DNA from: Methylorubrum populi
GTDB lineage: Bacteria; Pseudomonadota; Alphaproteobacteria; Rhizobiales; Beijerinckiaceae
Reading direction: 5' to 3'
Assembly: GCA_020741775.1 (NCBI GenBank)
Contig: DYYG01000047.1
Span: 1 to 64,000, forward strand
DNA length: 64,000 nucleotides
Below are positions 37,011 to 46,253 of the stretch, in pieces (the stretch's first letter is position 1; each line of letters begins with the position of its first letter). The position numbers were made by a program, and so were the translations under genes. The notes beneath the pieces are model-generated. The model saw only the letters and a program-made list of their open reading frames with translations. It had not been told where the DNA came from and ran no database searches.

Positions 37011-37442
37011 TCAGCCTTGGCTCAGGGTCTTGTCCAGGGTGATCTCGGCATTCAGCAGCTTCGAGATCGGGCATCCCTTCTCGGCATTGCCGGCCAGCTC
37101 ATCGAATTTGGCCTGATCGATGCCGGGAATCACCGCCTTGAGGGTGAGCGCCGACTTCGTGACCTTGAAGCCGTCGCCGTCCTGCACCAGCGTGACGACC
37201 GCCTTGGTATCGAGCGACGTCGCCTTGAGGCCGGCGGATTGAAGCTGGAAGGCCAGCGCCATGGTGAAGCAGCCGGCATGGGCGGCGGCGATCAGTTCCT
37301 CCGGATTGGTGCCCGGCTCGTTCTCGAAACGGGTGTTGAAACCGTAGGGGTTGTTCGAGAGCACGCCCGACTGGGTCGTGATCTGGCCCTTGCCGGTCTT
37401 ACCGTCGCCTTCCCAATGGGCGCTCGCGTGGCGGTCGGTCAT
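37011..37442 (-). CDS. OsmC family peroxiredoxin
   Basis: A 143-residue protein that reduces organic hydroperoxides with two cysteines. They sit in [13 protein letters not shown] and [11 protein letters not shown], and the arginine/glutamate support in [21 protein letters not shown] is present. The sequence is closer to OsmC than to Ohr. Single gene with its own terminator. A role in oxidative or osmotic stress is inferred from the family. Confidence 0.92.
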   Translation of the reverse strand: MTDRHASAHWEGDGKTGKGQITTQSGVLSNNPYGFNTRFENEPGTNPEELIAAAHAGCFTMALAFQLQSAGLKATSLDTKAVVTLVQDGDGFKVTKSALTLKAVIPGIDQAKFDELAGNAEKGCPISKLLNAEITLDKTLSQG

Positions 37443-37530
37443 GTGTCGTCCTCGTCGTCTCGTGCGGATCCTGTCCGCGTCGGGTGCGACGTGGAGCGAC
37501 GAGCGGGCAAGTCGAGGGGGGAAGCGTTCC

Positions 37531-38130
37531 TTACTCTTCGTCGAGGGGTGTCACGTCGGTCTCGGCGTCACCGCCGATGACATCCTTGGCCAAGCGATAG
37601 GAAAACCCCGCCCGCGCCATGGCCGCGAGGTCGCGCTCGCGGTTCGCCTCGCGCGTATCCGGCCGGCGATAGGGGCCGAGCCGGCGGCGACGGGCATAGG
37701 CGCGGGCGGCCTTCTCCTCGGTATCGGCCTCGCCCTCCTCGGCTCCGCTCGCCTCCTTCTCCTCGGCGAGCGTCGCCGCGATGGTCTCGGCATCGATCCC
37801 CTTGGCGGCGAGCCGGGCCTGGGCCTGCCGCGTCGAGGTGCCGCGCCGCCTCAGGCCCCGCAGGCGAGAGGCAGCGAATCGGGCATCGTCGATAAGCCCG
37901 GCCGCCTGGGCGCGGGCGACCGTTTCGGCAATCACGTTGTCGTGCGCGCTCGGGTCCTCGTCGCGGGAGCGGCAGCGGCGCTCGACCCGGCGGGTCAGCA
38001 CCCGGCGCAGCATCTCCGAGGAGGCGCCGTAGCGATCGAGATAATGCAGGGCCACGCGCTCCAGCCACGCAGCCGTGACCGGTGGCTCGGGCCTTGCGGG
38101 GCGCGGCGATGAAACGGTTCGCGGAATCAT
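37531..38130 (-). CDS. recX: Regulatory protein RecX
   Basis: A 199-residue, highly charged helical protein that limits RecA filament growth. The core has ALHYLDRYGASSEMLRRVLTRRV, AAGLIDDARFAASRLRGLRRRG and the later ARRRRLGPYRR. An acidic insert (about residues 135-150) separates the second and third repeats. The ATG at 38130 is taken; the 10 upstream residues are not family-like. recA itself is not in the window. Its start is 44 bases from the divergent TAXI gene. Confidence 0.88.
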   Translation of the reverse strand: MIPRTVSSPRPARPEPPVTAAWLERVALHYLDRYGASSEMLRRVLTRRVERRCRSRDEDPSAHDNVIAETVARAQAAGLIDDARFAASRLRGLRRRGTSTRQAQARLAAKGIDAETIAATLAEEKEASGAEEGEADTEEKAARAYARRRRLGPYRRPDTREANRERDLAAMARAGFSYRLAKDVIGGDAETDVTPLDEE

Positions 38131-38174
38131 CCGTTCTTCACGATCCGGACAGGTTTTCAATTCATGAATCTTGG

Positions 38175-39638
38175 ATGGATCGCACGCGATTTCGAGGGCT
38201 ACGCCAGACGATGGCGGCTTTCCTCATGAGACGCGAATGGCTGTTCGTGCTGCTGGCCATCGGCTTCGCGGCCCTGGCCGGCCTCGTCATCTACTTCTAC
38301 CGGCCCACGATGCTGACCGTGGCGGTCGGCCCGCGCGATGGTGTCGAAGCGAACCTGATCGAGACCTATGCGCGGGCGCTCAACCGCACCCGCGAGGATG
38401 TGCGCCTGAGGGTCGTGCCCTTCGACGACGTGCGCGACAGCGCCGCCGCCCTCGAACAGGGCCGCGCCGACCTCGCGGTGGTGCGCCCCGACGTGAAGCT
38501 GCCGGATAACGGCCTGACGCTGGCCATCCTGCACGATGAGGCCCTGATCGTCGCGGCGCCCGAGGCGGCGGAGATCGAGAGTTTCTCCGATCTCTCCACC
38601 CGCCGTCTCGGGGTGGTGACGCGCCATGTCGCCGACCTGCCCGTGCTGACGAGCCTGCTCGACTTCTACGACTTCAAGGCCGCCTCCGAGGACGAAGCGT
38701 CCAGTGACCAACCCCTCGCGACAGGGCGCGTCGGCTTGGTGCCGCTCAAGACCAGCGAGATCACCCAGGCCCTGGAATCGAAGCGGGTCGATGCGGTGGC
38801 GATCATCGCCTCCCCCACCGGAAAGCCGGCCCAGGCGATGCTGCGCGCCGTCGAACTGGCCTCTGCGGAGCGGAAGCTCACCCTCGTCAGCGTGCCGGAC
38901 GGCAAGGCGATCATCCAGCGCATGCCGACGCTGCAGGCGGTCACCCTCTCGGCGGGCACCTTCGGCGGGCGGCCGAAACGGCCGGCGGAGGATGTCGAGA
39001 CGGTGGGCGTCTCCTACCGCCTGATGGCCCGCGGCGCGGTCAGCCGGGTCGCCGTGGCCTCGGTGGTGCAGCACCTCTTCGAATGGCGCTCGCGGCTCGC
39101 CGCCGCCGCGCCGGTGGCCCACCAGATGAAGCCGCCGGAATACGACACCACCGTCACCGCCACGAGCGCGCAGTTGCCCAACCATCCCGGCGCGGTCGAT
39201 TATTTCGAGCGTGAGCAGCAGACCTTCCTCGACCGCTACGAGGACTGGATCTACCTGTTCGCCTTCTTCGGCGGCACCCTGGGCTCGGGCGTGGCGTGGC
39301 TCGGCCAGCGGCTCGCCCGCAAACGGCGCGAGCGGATCGACATCATCCTCGACCGGCTGCTCGATATCCTCGCCGAGGCCCGTGAGGCGCAATCGGCGGC
39401 GGCCCTCGATGCGCTCACCCGCGAAACCGACGCTCTCATCACCGACGTGGTGCGCCAAGCCCGCGAGCGCAGCATCGATTCGCGGATGATCAGCGCGCTG
39501 ATCCTCGCCATCGACGCGGTGAACGGGGCTCTCGACGACGGCCGCCGCGCCTTCGAGCCGGACACCGCTCCGGGCGCGGGAGAGCGTCGGGCGCGAACGG
39601 CACGGCTCTTGTCGCTCAGCCTGCCGGCGGCGGAATAG
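38175..39638 (+). CDS. TAXI-type solute-binding protein with C-terminal membrane/coiled-coil extension
   Basis: A 487-residue protein. A membrane anchor near residues 15-40 (FVLLAIGFAALAGLVIYFY) is followed by a TRAP-TAXI-type binding domain (LTVAVGPRDGVEANLIETYA to about residue 350). A second membrane span (WIYLFAFFGGTLGSGVAWLG) and a charged helical tail follow. Ordinary TAXI binding proteins work with DctQM membrane subunits, and none is nearby, so it may sense rather than transport. ATG 38211 is an alternative start. Confidence 0.75.
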   Translation: MDRTRFRGLRQTMAAFLMRREWLFVLLAIGFAALAGLVIYFYRPTMLTVAVGPRDGVEANLIETYARALNRTREDVRLRVVPFDDVRDSAAALEQGRADLAVVRPDVKLPDNGLTLAILHDEALIVAAPEAAEIESFSDLSTRRLGVVTRHVADLPVLTSLLDFYDFKAASEDEASSDQPLATGRVGLVPLKTSEITQALESKRVDAVAIIASPTGKPAQAMLRAVELASAERKLTLVSVPDGKAIIQRMPTLQAVTLSAGTFGGRPKRPAEDVETVGVSYRLMARGAVSRVAVASVVQHLFEWRSRLAAAAPVAHQMKPPEYDTTVTATSAQLPNHPGAVDYFEREQQTFLDRYEDWIYLFAFFGGTLGSGVAWLGQRLARKRRERIDIILDRLLDILAEAREAQSAAALDALTRETDALITDVVRQARERSIDSRMISALILAIDAVNGALDDGRRAFEPDTAPGAGERRARTARLLSLSLPAAE

Positions 39639-39792
39639 GCTTTTGGGGCCAAAGCCTGCTCCGGCCTGACGCGCCGTCCTCCGACGCACCGGAGGCCTCG
39701 GCGTCGGACGGCGCTGTCGCGGGCTGGCTGTTTCTGAAAGATGCGATTCATTTCGGAGTCAGGCCCCACCGTTTCGTGAGGATCGCCCACGC

Positions 39793-40452
39793 GTGACCCT
39801 GATGGCCGAGCTGTGCCATAGTCCCGCGCGATACCGGCCTCAGAGCCGAAGCCCGCTGGACGAGCGGATGCACGCCGCGGGGCAAGGGGGAGACGAGCCG
39901 AACGTGGGGGCGCCTACCGACGCAGATCTCGTGCGGCTGATCGGGGCCGTGGCCGAGGGCGACCGCATGGCGCTGCGGGCGCTCTACGCCGCGACGGCGC
40001 CGAAACTCTTTGGCATCGTCCTCCGTATCCTGCGGGATCGAAGCGCCGGTGAGGATGCGCTGCAGGAGGTGTTCGTGCGCGTCTGGCAGCGGGCCGGCAG
40101 CTATGATCCGCAGGCGGGCTCACCGCTCGTCTGGCTCGCGGCGATCGCACGGCACAAGGCGATCGACCGTGTTCGCCAGGACAGGGCCGCCCGCCTGATC
40201 CCGGCCGAAGACGGCTTCCTGGAACGTCTCGCCGACACACGCGATGGCGAGACCGACCTCGCCCGTCGCGATGCGCTCGCCCGCTGTCTCGAAACCGTCG
40301 AGCCCGATCACCGGAACTGCCTCGTGCTCGCTTATTGCGAGGGCTGGTCCCGCGAGGAACTGGCGGCGCGGCACAGCCGACCGGTCAATACGATCAAGAC
40401 ATGGTTGCGTCGCGGCCTGATGAGCCTGCGCGGCTGCCTGGAGGCGGCATGA
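39793..40452 (+). CDS. ECF-type RNA polymerase sigma factor (SigK-like)
   Basis: A 219-residue sigma-70 family protein. Region 2 (LRALYAATAPKLFGIVLRIL, EDALQEVFVRVWQRAGSYD, WLAAIARHKAIDRVRQ) and region 4 (HRNCLVLAYCEGWSREELAARHSRPVNTIKTWLRRGLMSLR) are complete. The GTG at 39793 has GAGGA ten bases upstream; ATG 39868 would leave a shorter tail. The stop overlaps the anti-sigma start by four bases (ATGA). It faces a fasciclin gene that may be its target. Confidence 0.92.
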   Translation: MTLMAELCHSPARYRPQSRSPLDERMHAAGQGGDEPNVGAPTDADLVRLIGAVAEGDRMALRALYAATAPKLFGIVLRILRDRSAGEDALQEVFVRVWQRAGSYDPQAGSPLVWLAAIARHKAIDRVRQDRAARLIPAEDGFLERLADTRDGETDLARRDALARCLETVEPDHRNCLVLAYCEGWSREELAARHSRPVNTIKTWLRRGLMSLRGCLEAA

Positions 40453-41198
40453 GCGGCGGGACGGATACGGGCGCCGAAGGCTTCTGGGCGGGGGACCCGG
40501 ACGGGGCGGCCGGCGAATATGTGCTCGGCACCCTTCCCCACGACGAACGCGTCGCCTTCGCCCGCGCGCTGGAGCGGGATGCGTCCCTGCGCGCGGCGGT
40601 GGCAGCCTGGGAGGTTCGGCTCGCCCCCCTCGCCGGGACGGTGCCTGCGGTCTCGCCGGATCCGGGTGTTTGGGCGGCGATCGAAGCCCGGATCGGGGAC
40701 GCGCGCGGGGCCGAGGCAGCCGCTCCCCCGCGCGCGGACATCGATCCCGCCCGTGTTCGTCGCTTGGAGCGCGGCCTGCGGCGGTGGCGGGCCGCATCGG
40801 GCATGGCGGCCGCACTCGCGGCCGGCCTCGCTCTCTGGATCGCCGCCGGTCCGCGTCCGAGCACGGACGGTGGACATTACCTCGCCGTGGTCGATCGGGG
40901 CGGAGCCCTGCCGGCGCTGATCGTGCGGGTCGATCTCGATGGCGGAACCGTGCAGGTCCGAAGCCTCGCGGCGGAGGCACCGCCGGATCGCAGTCTGGAG
41001 CTTTGGTATATCGGCGCGGGTGCCCCGCCCCGCTCCCTCGGCCTCGTGACCGATGCCGCCCGCCGGACACTTCCTGCGCCGCTGCGGGCACCTGCGGAAG
41101 GCGCAAGCTTCGCGGTCTCGGTGGAGCCGAAGGGCGGCTCGCCCACGGGAGCACCGACAGGACCGGTGATCTATTCGGGGCGCCTCCTGCGGGAGTGA
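40449..41198 (+). CDS. Anti-sigma factor, RskA-like
   Basis: A 249-residue membrane-bound regulator. The N-terminal AGEYVLGTLPHDERVAFARALERD resembles the sigma-binding domain of RskA-type anti-sigma factors. One membrane span follows (RAASGMAAALAAGLALWIAAG, about residues 118-138). The outside part (about residues 140-249) has the conserved SLELWYIGAGAPPRSLGLV. It starts four bases inside the sigma gene, so both are made together. Release of the sigma factor by proteolysis in response to an outside signal is expected from the family. Confidence 0.88.
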   Translation: MSGGTDTGAEGFWAGDPDGAAGEYVLGTLPHDERVAFARALERDASLRAAVAAWEVRLAPLAGTVPAVSPDPGVWAAIEARIGDARGAEAAAPPRADIDPARVRRLERGLRRWRAASGMAAALAAGLALWIAAGPRPSTDGGHYLAVVDRGGALPALIVRVDLDGGTVQVRSLAAEAPPDRSLELWYIGAGAPPRSLGLVTDAARRTLPAPLRAPAEGASFAVSVEPKGGSPTGAPTGPVIYSGRLLRE

Positions 41199-41331
41199 GG
41201 GCGCGGGCCTCGGAACGCCGACGCCCCCTGCGTGCCGCCCTGTCCGGGAGCCGCAAGGGGCGGGTGGTGGGCGCGCCGTGCGAGGCGCTCCCGGCCGCGG
41301 ACCCCGGCCGTGCCGGGATCCGCGCTGCGGA

Positions 41332-41886
41332 TTACGGCATCAGCACGCCGTTGATGACGTGGATGACGCCGTTCGACTGCATCACGTTGGCGATGGTGAC
41401 CCGGGCCGTGTTGCCCTTGGTATCGGTCACGGTCAGCCCCTTGCCGCCGCGGGCCATCGCGACGGTCAGCGGCTCACCCTGGGCGGTCTTCAGCGTGGCC
41501 TCGCCGCCGCCCTGCTTGACGAGCTTCATCAGGTCCTTGGCGGTATAGGTGCCCGGAACGACGTGGTAGGTCAGGATGCCGGTGAGCTGCGCCTTGTTCT
41601 GCGGCTGCACCAGCGTCTGCACGGTCCCCGGCGGCAGCTTGGCGAAGGCGGCGTCGGTCGGCGCGAAGACGGTGAAGGGGCCGGGGCCCGAGAGCGTGTC
41701 GACGAGGCCCGCGGCCTTCACCGCAGCCACGAGGGTCGTGTGATCCTTCGAATTGACCGCGTTCTCGACGATCGTCTTGTTGGCATACATCGGCGCGCCG
41801 CCAACCATCGGGTTCTTGGCGAGGGCCGGGCCGGCGGCGGACACGAGGGCGAGGCCGAGGGCGAGGCGGAGAAGGCTCTTGGACAT
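41332..41886 (-). CDS. Exported fasciclin-domain protein
   Basis: A 184-residue exported protein: signal peptide (LLRLALGLALVSAAGPALA) and a single FAS1 domain with TVFAPTDAAFAKLPPGTV, LTGILTYHVVPGTY and the end NGVIHVINGVLMP. FAS1 domains bind other proteins or surfaces. It is convergent with an ECF sigma/RskA-like pair, the same trio as SigK, RskA and MPT70/MPT83 in mycobacteria, so it may be the regulated product. The ATG at 41886 fits the signal peptide. Confidence 0.92.
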   Translation of the reverse strand: MSKSLLRLALGLALVSAAGPALAKNPMVGGAPMYANKTIVENAVNSKDHTTLVAAVKAAGLVDTLSGPGPFTVFAPTDAAFAKLPPGTVQTLVQPQNKAQLTGILTYHVVPGTYTAKDLMKLVKQGGGEATLKTAQGEPLTVAMARGGKGLTVTDTKGNTARVTIANVMQSNGVIHVINGVLMP

Positions 41887-41980
41887 GGTGTCTCCCTGAG
41901 GATGCGCCCCTAGCGGGACGTCGCGGGCCTCTACGGGGACCGGGGGGCGGAAAGTTTCAGCGCCGAGCGGCGACAGCGCG

Positions 41981-42020
41981 AAAAAAGAACGGCCCCCTCT
42001 CCAGCACAATCCTGGCCGTT
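41981..42020 (-). terminator. Terminator after gor
   Basis: AACGGCC (41988-41994) pairs with GGCCGTT (42014-42020). On the minus strand the stem is followed by CTTTTTT. It lies about 80 bases after the gor stop. Confidence 0.8.
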
Positions 42021-42098
42021 GAGATCGAGCAACTGGACGGCTCAGAGAGCCGCGCGGTCGCTCTCGTCGGCTCGGCCTCAGCTTCGGCGACGGGCGCC

Positions 42099-43499
42099 CT
42101 AGCCCACGCCGACCGGATGCTTCACCACGAAGGGCGTGCGCATCGTGACCAGTTCCTCGCCCAGCGTCGGATGCACGGCGATGGTGCGGTCGAAATCGGC
42201 CTTGGTGGCGCCCATGGTCACCGCGATGCCGACCGCCTGGATGATTTCGCCGGCATCGGGCCCGAGCACGTGGACGCCGACCACCCGGTCGCTGGCCCGG
42301 TCGACCAGCACCTTCATCAGCACGCGCTCGTCGCGGCCCGACAGAGTCGCCTTCATCGGCCGGAAGCTCGCCTTGTAGACGTCGATCCCCTCGTAGCAGC
42401 GCCGGGCCACGTCCTCGTTATGGCCGATCACCCCGATCTCCGGCGTCGAGAACACGGCGGTGGCGATCAGGCGGTGATCGACGCACCACGGCTTGTTGCC
42501 GAACACGGTATCGGCGAAGGCGTGGCCCTCGCGGATGGCGATGGGGGTCAGGGCCGCGCGGCCGTTCACGTCGCCGACGGCGTAGATCGAGGGGACGCGG
42601 GTGCGCGAATCCGCCTCGACGGGGATGGCCCCCTTGGCGTCGAGTTCGATGCCGACCTTGTCGAGACCGAGCCCGTCGACATTCGGGCGCCGGCCGGTCG
42701 CCACCAGCACGCAATCGACGACGAGGCTTTCCCCGTCGCTCAAGGTCGCCCGGATCGCCCCGCCCTCGCGCTCGAGGCGCTCGACGGTGCGCTCCAGCCG
42801 CAGATCCATCCGCTTGGCATAGGCCTCGCCGAGGGCCTGCGCGACCTCGGGGTCGAAGCCGCGCAGCAGCGACTTGCCCCGGTGCAGCAGCGTCGTCTTC
42901 GAGCCGAGCCCGGCGAAGACGCCCGCGAATTCGACGGCAATGTAGCCGCCGCCGACCACGAGGACGCGCTCGGGCTGGGTCTCCAACTCGAACACGCCGT
43001 TCGAATCGATGGCGAGTTCCGCTCCGGGAATCAGGGGCTCGCGCACCGGCGTCGCGCCGGTCGCGATCAGGATGACCTTCGCCCGCACCCGCCGGTCCGC
43101 CTTGACGAGGCGCACCGTGTGCGGATCCTCGATCACCGCGCGATCCGCCACCACCTCGACGCCAGCGCCGGCCAGGTTGCGGCCGTAGATCGCCTCCAGC
43201 CGGGTCACTTCGGCGTCGCGGGACCGCTTCAGCGCGGCCCAGTCGAAGGCCGGAGTGTCCAGGCGCCAGCCGAAGCCGGCGGCATCCTCGAACTCGTCGG
43301 TGAAGCGGCTGGCATAGACCATCAGCTTCTTCGGCACGCAGCCGCGAATCACGCAGGTGCCACCGACGCGGTATTCCTCGGCCAGCATCACCGTCGCGCC
43401 GTGGCCGGCGGCGATGCGGGCCGCCCGCACCCCGCCCGAACCGCCGCCGATCACGAACAGGTCGACGTCGAAGGACTCGCTCATCGGTGTCTCGCTCAT
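42099..43499 (-). CDS. gor: Glutathione-disulfide reductase
   Basis: A 466-residue FAD/NAD(P)H enzyme that regenerates glutathione. The redox pair is in GGTCVIRGCVPKKLMVYA (CxxxxC). FAD site: DLFVIGGGSGGVRAARIAA. NADPH site: VLVVGGGYIAVEFAGVFAGLG. The C-terminal catalytic HPTLGEE is conserved. It starts by a four-base ATGA overlap with the ligase-like gene upstream; ATG 43484 is an alternative. Downstream terminator at 41981-42020. Confidence 0.95.
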   Translation of the reverse strand: MSETPMSESFDVDLFVIGGGSGGVRAARIAAGHGATVMLAEEYRVGGTCVIRGCVPKKLMVYASRFTDEFEDAAGFGWRLDTPAFDWAALKRSRDAEVTRLEAIYGRNLAGAGVEVVADRAVIEDPHTVRLVKADRRVRAKVILIATGATPVREPLIPGAELAIDSNGVFELETQPERVLVVGGGYIAVEFAGVFAGLGSKTTLLHRGKSLLRGFDPEVAQALGEAYAKRMDLRLERTVERLEREGGAIRATLSDGESLVVDCVLVATGRRPNVDGLGLDKVGIELDAKGAIPVEADSRTRVPSIYAVGDVNGRAALTPIAIREGHAFADTVFGNKPWCVDHRLIATAVFSTPEIGVIGHNEDVARRCYEGIDVYKASFRPMKATLSGRDERVLMKVLVDRASDRVVGVHVLGPDAGEIIQAVGIAVTMGATKADFDRTIAVHPTLGEELVTMRTPFVVKHPVGVG

Positions 43500-44725
43500 G
43501 CGTTGTCCCGTGCCGGGCGCGCGGCCCAGGCCGCTCGCAACCAAGTGATGGCGGCCCCGCAGCCCGCCGTCCACCATCCCTGCCACGCCCCGTGCTCGAC
43601 GAACATCACCGCGACCGCCGCGCCGAGGACGCCCAGGGCCGTGGCGAACAGGAACCGCGGCAGGGCAGCGGCGGCGCGCAGGGCCAGGAATCCGACGAGG
43701 GCGGCCAGCACGGCACCGACGAGGCCGAGTTCGGCCCAGATCTGCAGGAAGCTGTTATGCGGATGGCCGACGGCCAGCATCGCCCGCATTTCCGGCTCCA
43801 GCGCCTGCGCCGCCGGCACCTCGGCGAAACGGGCCGACATGCCGAAACCGGAGCCGATCCAGGGCGCTTGAGCCACCGCCGCGCCGAAGCTCTGGGCGAT
43901 GGCGACGCGGGCACGGGACGAACTCTGGATCAGCCGCTCATGGGCGGCTTCCGGCATGGCGCGGTGGAGAATATCGCCCTCGACCGGCGCCAGGGCGAAG
44001 GCGAGAGCCAGCGTCAGCGCCGCGAGAGCGAGGGCGGCGGGTCTCGGCAGCAGGCGCCCGACCGCGAACAGAATGAATCCCGCCAGTAGCCCCAGGGCCG
44101 CCGCCCCGCTGATCGAGCGCAGGATCGCGAAGGCCGCCACCGCGAGCAGGGCCAGGGCCGCGCCTCGGCTTCCCCTGAGAGCGAGGAAGGCGGCGAGCGG
44201 CCCGGCCAGCAGCAGCACCGTCAGCAGTGGCCGGTTGAACAGGAACAGGGCCGCGCGCTGCCCGAGCCAGATCTGCGGCGCGAGATCCAGGGCGAGGCTG
44301 CCTGCCATGTAGAGGCAGGACAGCGCGAGCAGGGTCGCCGCCAGCGGCAGCGCCCAGCCCGGCAGCCGGGCCGGGGCCAGCCGCGCCAGGATGAAGGCGG
44401 CGGTCAGCGTCGGCAGGAACTCGGTCAGCACCCTTCCCCACAGGGCGGGGAACGGGCTCCAGGCCAGGGAGGCGATGCTCCAGCCGAGGAAGGCGAGCAC
44501 GGCGAGGCCGAGGGGGGTGCGCAGCGGAGCGATCAGGGAGGCGAGCAGGGGCCCGCCGCGTCCCTCGTCCCGCTCGACCAGGCTTCCCGCCAGGAACAGC
44601 AGCGCCGCGATGCCGACCACGAGCGGGCTCGACCGGTTGGCGAGCGCCATTGCCGGCGCCATCAGCGCCAGCGCGACGGCGCCGGCGGCGTGGAGCCGCG
44701 CCGCCGCGGCGGGGCCGGCGATCAC
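43496..44725 (-). CDS. O-antigen ligase-like (Wzy/WaaL) membrane protein
   Basis: A 409-residue protein with about ten to twelve membrane segments. The conserved periplasmic loop has RFAEVPAAQALEPEMRAML and the motif GHPHNSFLQIWAELGLVG, the usual Wzy_C signature. It would join or polymerise surface glycans. No sugar-transferase genes are nearby, so it may be an isolated copy. Starts with GTG at 44725, overlapping the DUF2059 stop by four bases, and overlaps gor by four at the other end. Confidence 0.85.
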   Translation of the reverse strand: MIAGPAAAARLHAAGAVALALMAPAMALANRSSPLVVGIAALLFLAGSLVERDEGRGGPLLASLIAPLRTPLGLAVLAFLGWSIASLAWSPFPALWGRVLTEFLPTLTAAFILARLAPARLPGWALPLAATLLALSCLYMAGSLALDLAPQIWLGQRAALFLFNRPLLTVLLLAGPLAAFLALRGSRGAALALLAVAAFAILRSISGAAALGLLAGFILFAVGRLLPRPAALALAALTLALAFALAPVEGDILHRAMPEAAHERLIQSSSRARVAIAQSFGAAVAQAPWIGSGFGMSARFAEVPAAQALEPEMRAMLAVGHPHNSFLQIWAELGLVGAVLAALVGFLALRAAAALPRFLFATALGVLGAAVAVMFVEHGAWQGWWTAGCGAAITWLRAAWAARPARDNA

Positions 44726-45318
44726 TGGAGCTGGTGGCCGCGCTTGCCCATCTCGGCGCGGGTGCGGACCATGACGTATTCCGAGACCTCCTGGGTCCAG
44801 TCCTGCATCGCGCCGACCATGTCGTCGAGGATCTGCGGCTGGGTCTCGACGTAGCGTTTGCCGGCGGGCGAGCGGAAGAAGGCCACGATGTCCTTCAGCT
44901 CCGCCTCGCTGAGACGCTTGGCGTAGATCCGCGCGGCGATGTTGATCAGCCGCTGCTTCTGCATGTCCATCTCGGGGTCGAGGCTTTTCAGAACCTCGTC
45001 GAGATCCTTGGCGAGGTCGGGCCGGGTCACCGCGTTCTTACGGATCTGGTCGGCCATGGTCGGCAGGATCGAGTCGAACGAACGGGCGATGCCGGAACTC
45101 AGCATCACCTCGCGGGCCAGGGCGAGATGCGACGGGCTGATCTCGGGCTCGGGCGCCGGGGCCGGCGGCGGGGCGGTGCCGGGCTTCGCGGTCGGCTTGG
45201 GCGAGGCGGCCGGGGGCTTGGCACCCGATTGTTGCGCCAGGACCGCCGGCGCGAGAACCGCCTGCGACAGGATTGCCGCGAGGAAGGGGCCGGCCAGAGC
45301 GGCGGGACGGAAAACCAT
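44722..45318 (-). CDS. Exported DUF2059 protein
   Basis: A 198-residue exported protein. The signal peptide ends near residue 28, followed by a P/A/K-rich linker (about residues 30-60). The DUF2059 domain follows: RIYAKRLSEAELKDIVAFFRSPAGKRYVE is typical and highly conserved. The function of the family is unknown; an envelope role is inferred. It overlaps the ligase start by four bases and lies 41 bases downstream of rpiA, so the four genes rpiA-DUF2059-ligase-gor may form one transcript. Confidence 0.88.
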   Translation of the reverse strand: MVFRPAALAGPFLAAILSQAVLAPAVLAQQSGAKPPAASPKPTAKPGTAPPPAPAPEPEISPSHLALAREVMLSSGIARSFDSILPTMADQIRKNAVTRPDLAKDLDEVLKSLDPEMDMQKQRLINIAARIYAKRLSEAELKDIVAFFRSPAGKRYVETQPQILDDMVGAMQDWTQEVSEYVMVRTRAEMGKRGHQLQ

Positions 45319-45359
45319 GCGGGAGAAACTCCGGAGAAAAGAAAGGACGCGACCGATGG

Positions 45360-46070
45360 TCAGAGGCGGCCGATCACGCTGACCACGGCCTCGTCCCCCG
45401 CCGCTTCGGCGAGGATGGCCGCGTCGGCGATGCCGAGGAACAGGCCGTGCTCGACCACGCCCGGCACCGCCCAGAGCCGGGCGGACAGCGCCTCCGGATC
45501 CGGGATGCGGCCGAGGCGGAGATCGAGGATGGCGTGGCCGCCATCGGTGAGGACGGGCTGACCGGAGGGGTCGTGCCGGCGCACGACCTCCCCGGCGCAG
45601 CCGGCCTCGGCCAGGGCCTTCTCGACGGCGCGGGTGGTCGCGCCGATGCCGAACAGGTTCACCTCCACCGGCAGCGGGAAGGCGCCGAGGGTCTCGACCC
45701 GCTTGCCCGCATCGGCGATCACCACCATGCGCGCGCTCGCCACAGCGACGATCTTCTCGCGCAGGAGCGCGGCGCCCCCGCCCTTGATCAGGCGCAGATT
45801 GCCATCGACCTCGTCCGCCCCATCGATGGTGAGGTCGAGCTCCGGCATCTCCTCCAGCGTCGCCAGACGGATCCCCTCGCGCTCGCAGGCGATGCGGGTG
45901 GCCTCGGAGGTCGGCACGCCGACGACATCGAGCCCGGCGCGCACCCGCTCACCCAGCAGGGCCACGAAGGCCGCCGCCGTGCTGCCGGTGCCGATGCCGA
46001 GGCGCATTCCGTCCTCGACCAGGGTGACGGCGCGGGCGGCGGCGGCCCGCTTCAGATCCGGAGCACTCAC
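45360..46070 (-). CDS. rpiA: Ribose-5-phosphate isomerase A
   Basis: A 236-residue enzyme of the pentose phosphate and Calvin/serine-linked sugar pathways; it interconverts ribose-5-phosphate and ribulose-5-phosphate. Key motifs: [43 protein letters not shown] and the C-terminal [15 protein letters not shown]. Starts with GTG at 46070 and is followed by DUF2059. Confidence 0.97.
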   Translation of the reverse strand: MSAPDLKRAAAARAVTLVEDGMRLGIGTGSTAAAFVALLGERVRAGLDVVGVPTSEATRIACEREGIRLATLEEMPELDLTIDGADEVDGNLRLIKGGGAALLREKIVAVASARMVVIADAGKRVETLGAFPLPVEVNLFGIGATTRAVEKALAEAGCAGEVVRRHDPSGQPVLTDGGHAILDLRLGRIPDPEALSARLWAVPGVVEHGLFLGIADAAILAEAAGDEAVVSVIGRL

Positions 46071-46166
46071 GAAACGACCTCGAGACTCGGGTTCATCGGC
46101 TGCATCGGACCGTCGGATCTGGCGCGATTAAGGTGGGCAGCCCCTAGCACGGCTCCCGGCCACGGC

Positions 46167-46192
46167 AAAAGCCGCGCGAAAGGCCGCGCGGC
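46167..46192 (-). terminator. Terminator after the exported protein at 46254
   Basis: GCCGCGC (46171-46177) pairs with GCGCGGC (46186-46192). On the minus strand the stem is followed by TTTTGCC. It lies about 60 bases after the stop of the exported protein and would insulate rpiA. Confidence 0.65.
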
Positions 46193-46253
46193 CCTCTCGA
46201 AGGGATCTTCGCACAGGCGTGATCGGCGCTGTGCCGGCCTCAGCCGCATGGCC

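Noticed and set aside
41887..41980. Shared ECF promoter before the fasciclin gene
   Set aside because: A GAAACT-like and a CGTA-like segment can be picked out, but a convincing match to the region before 39793 was not seen.
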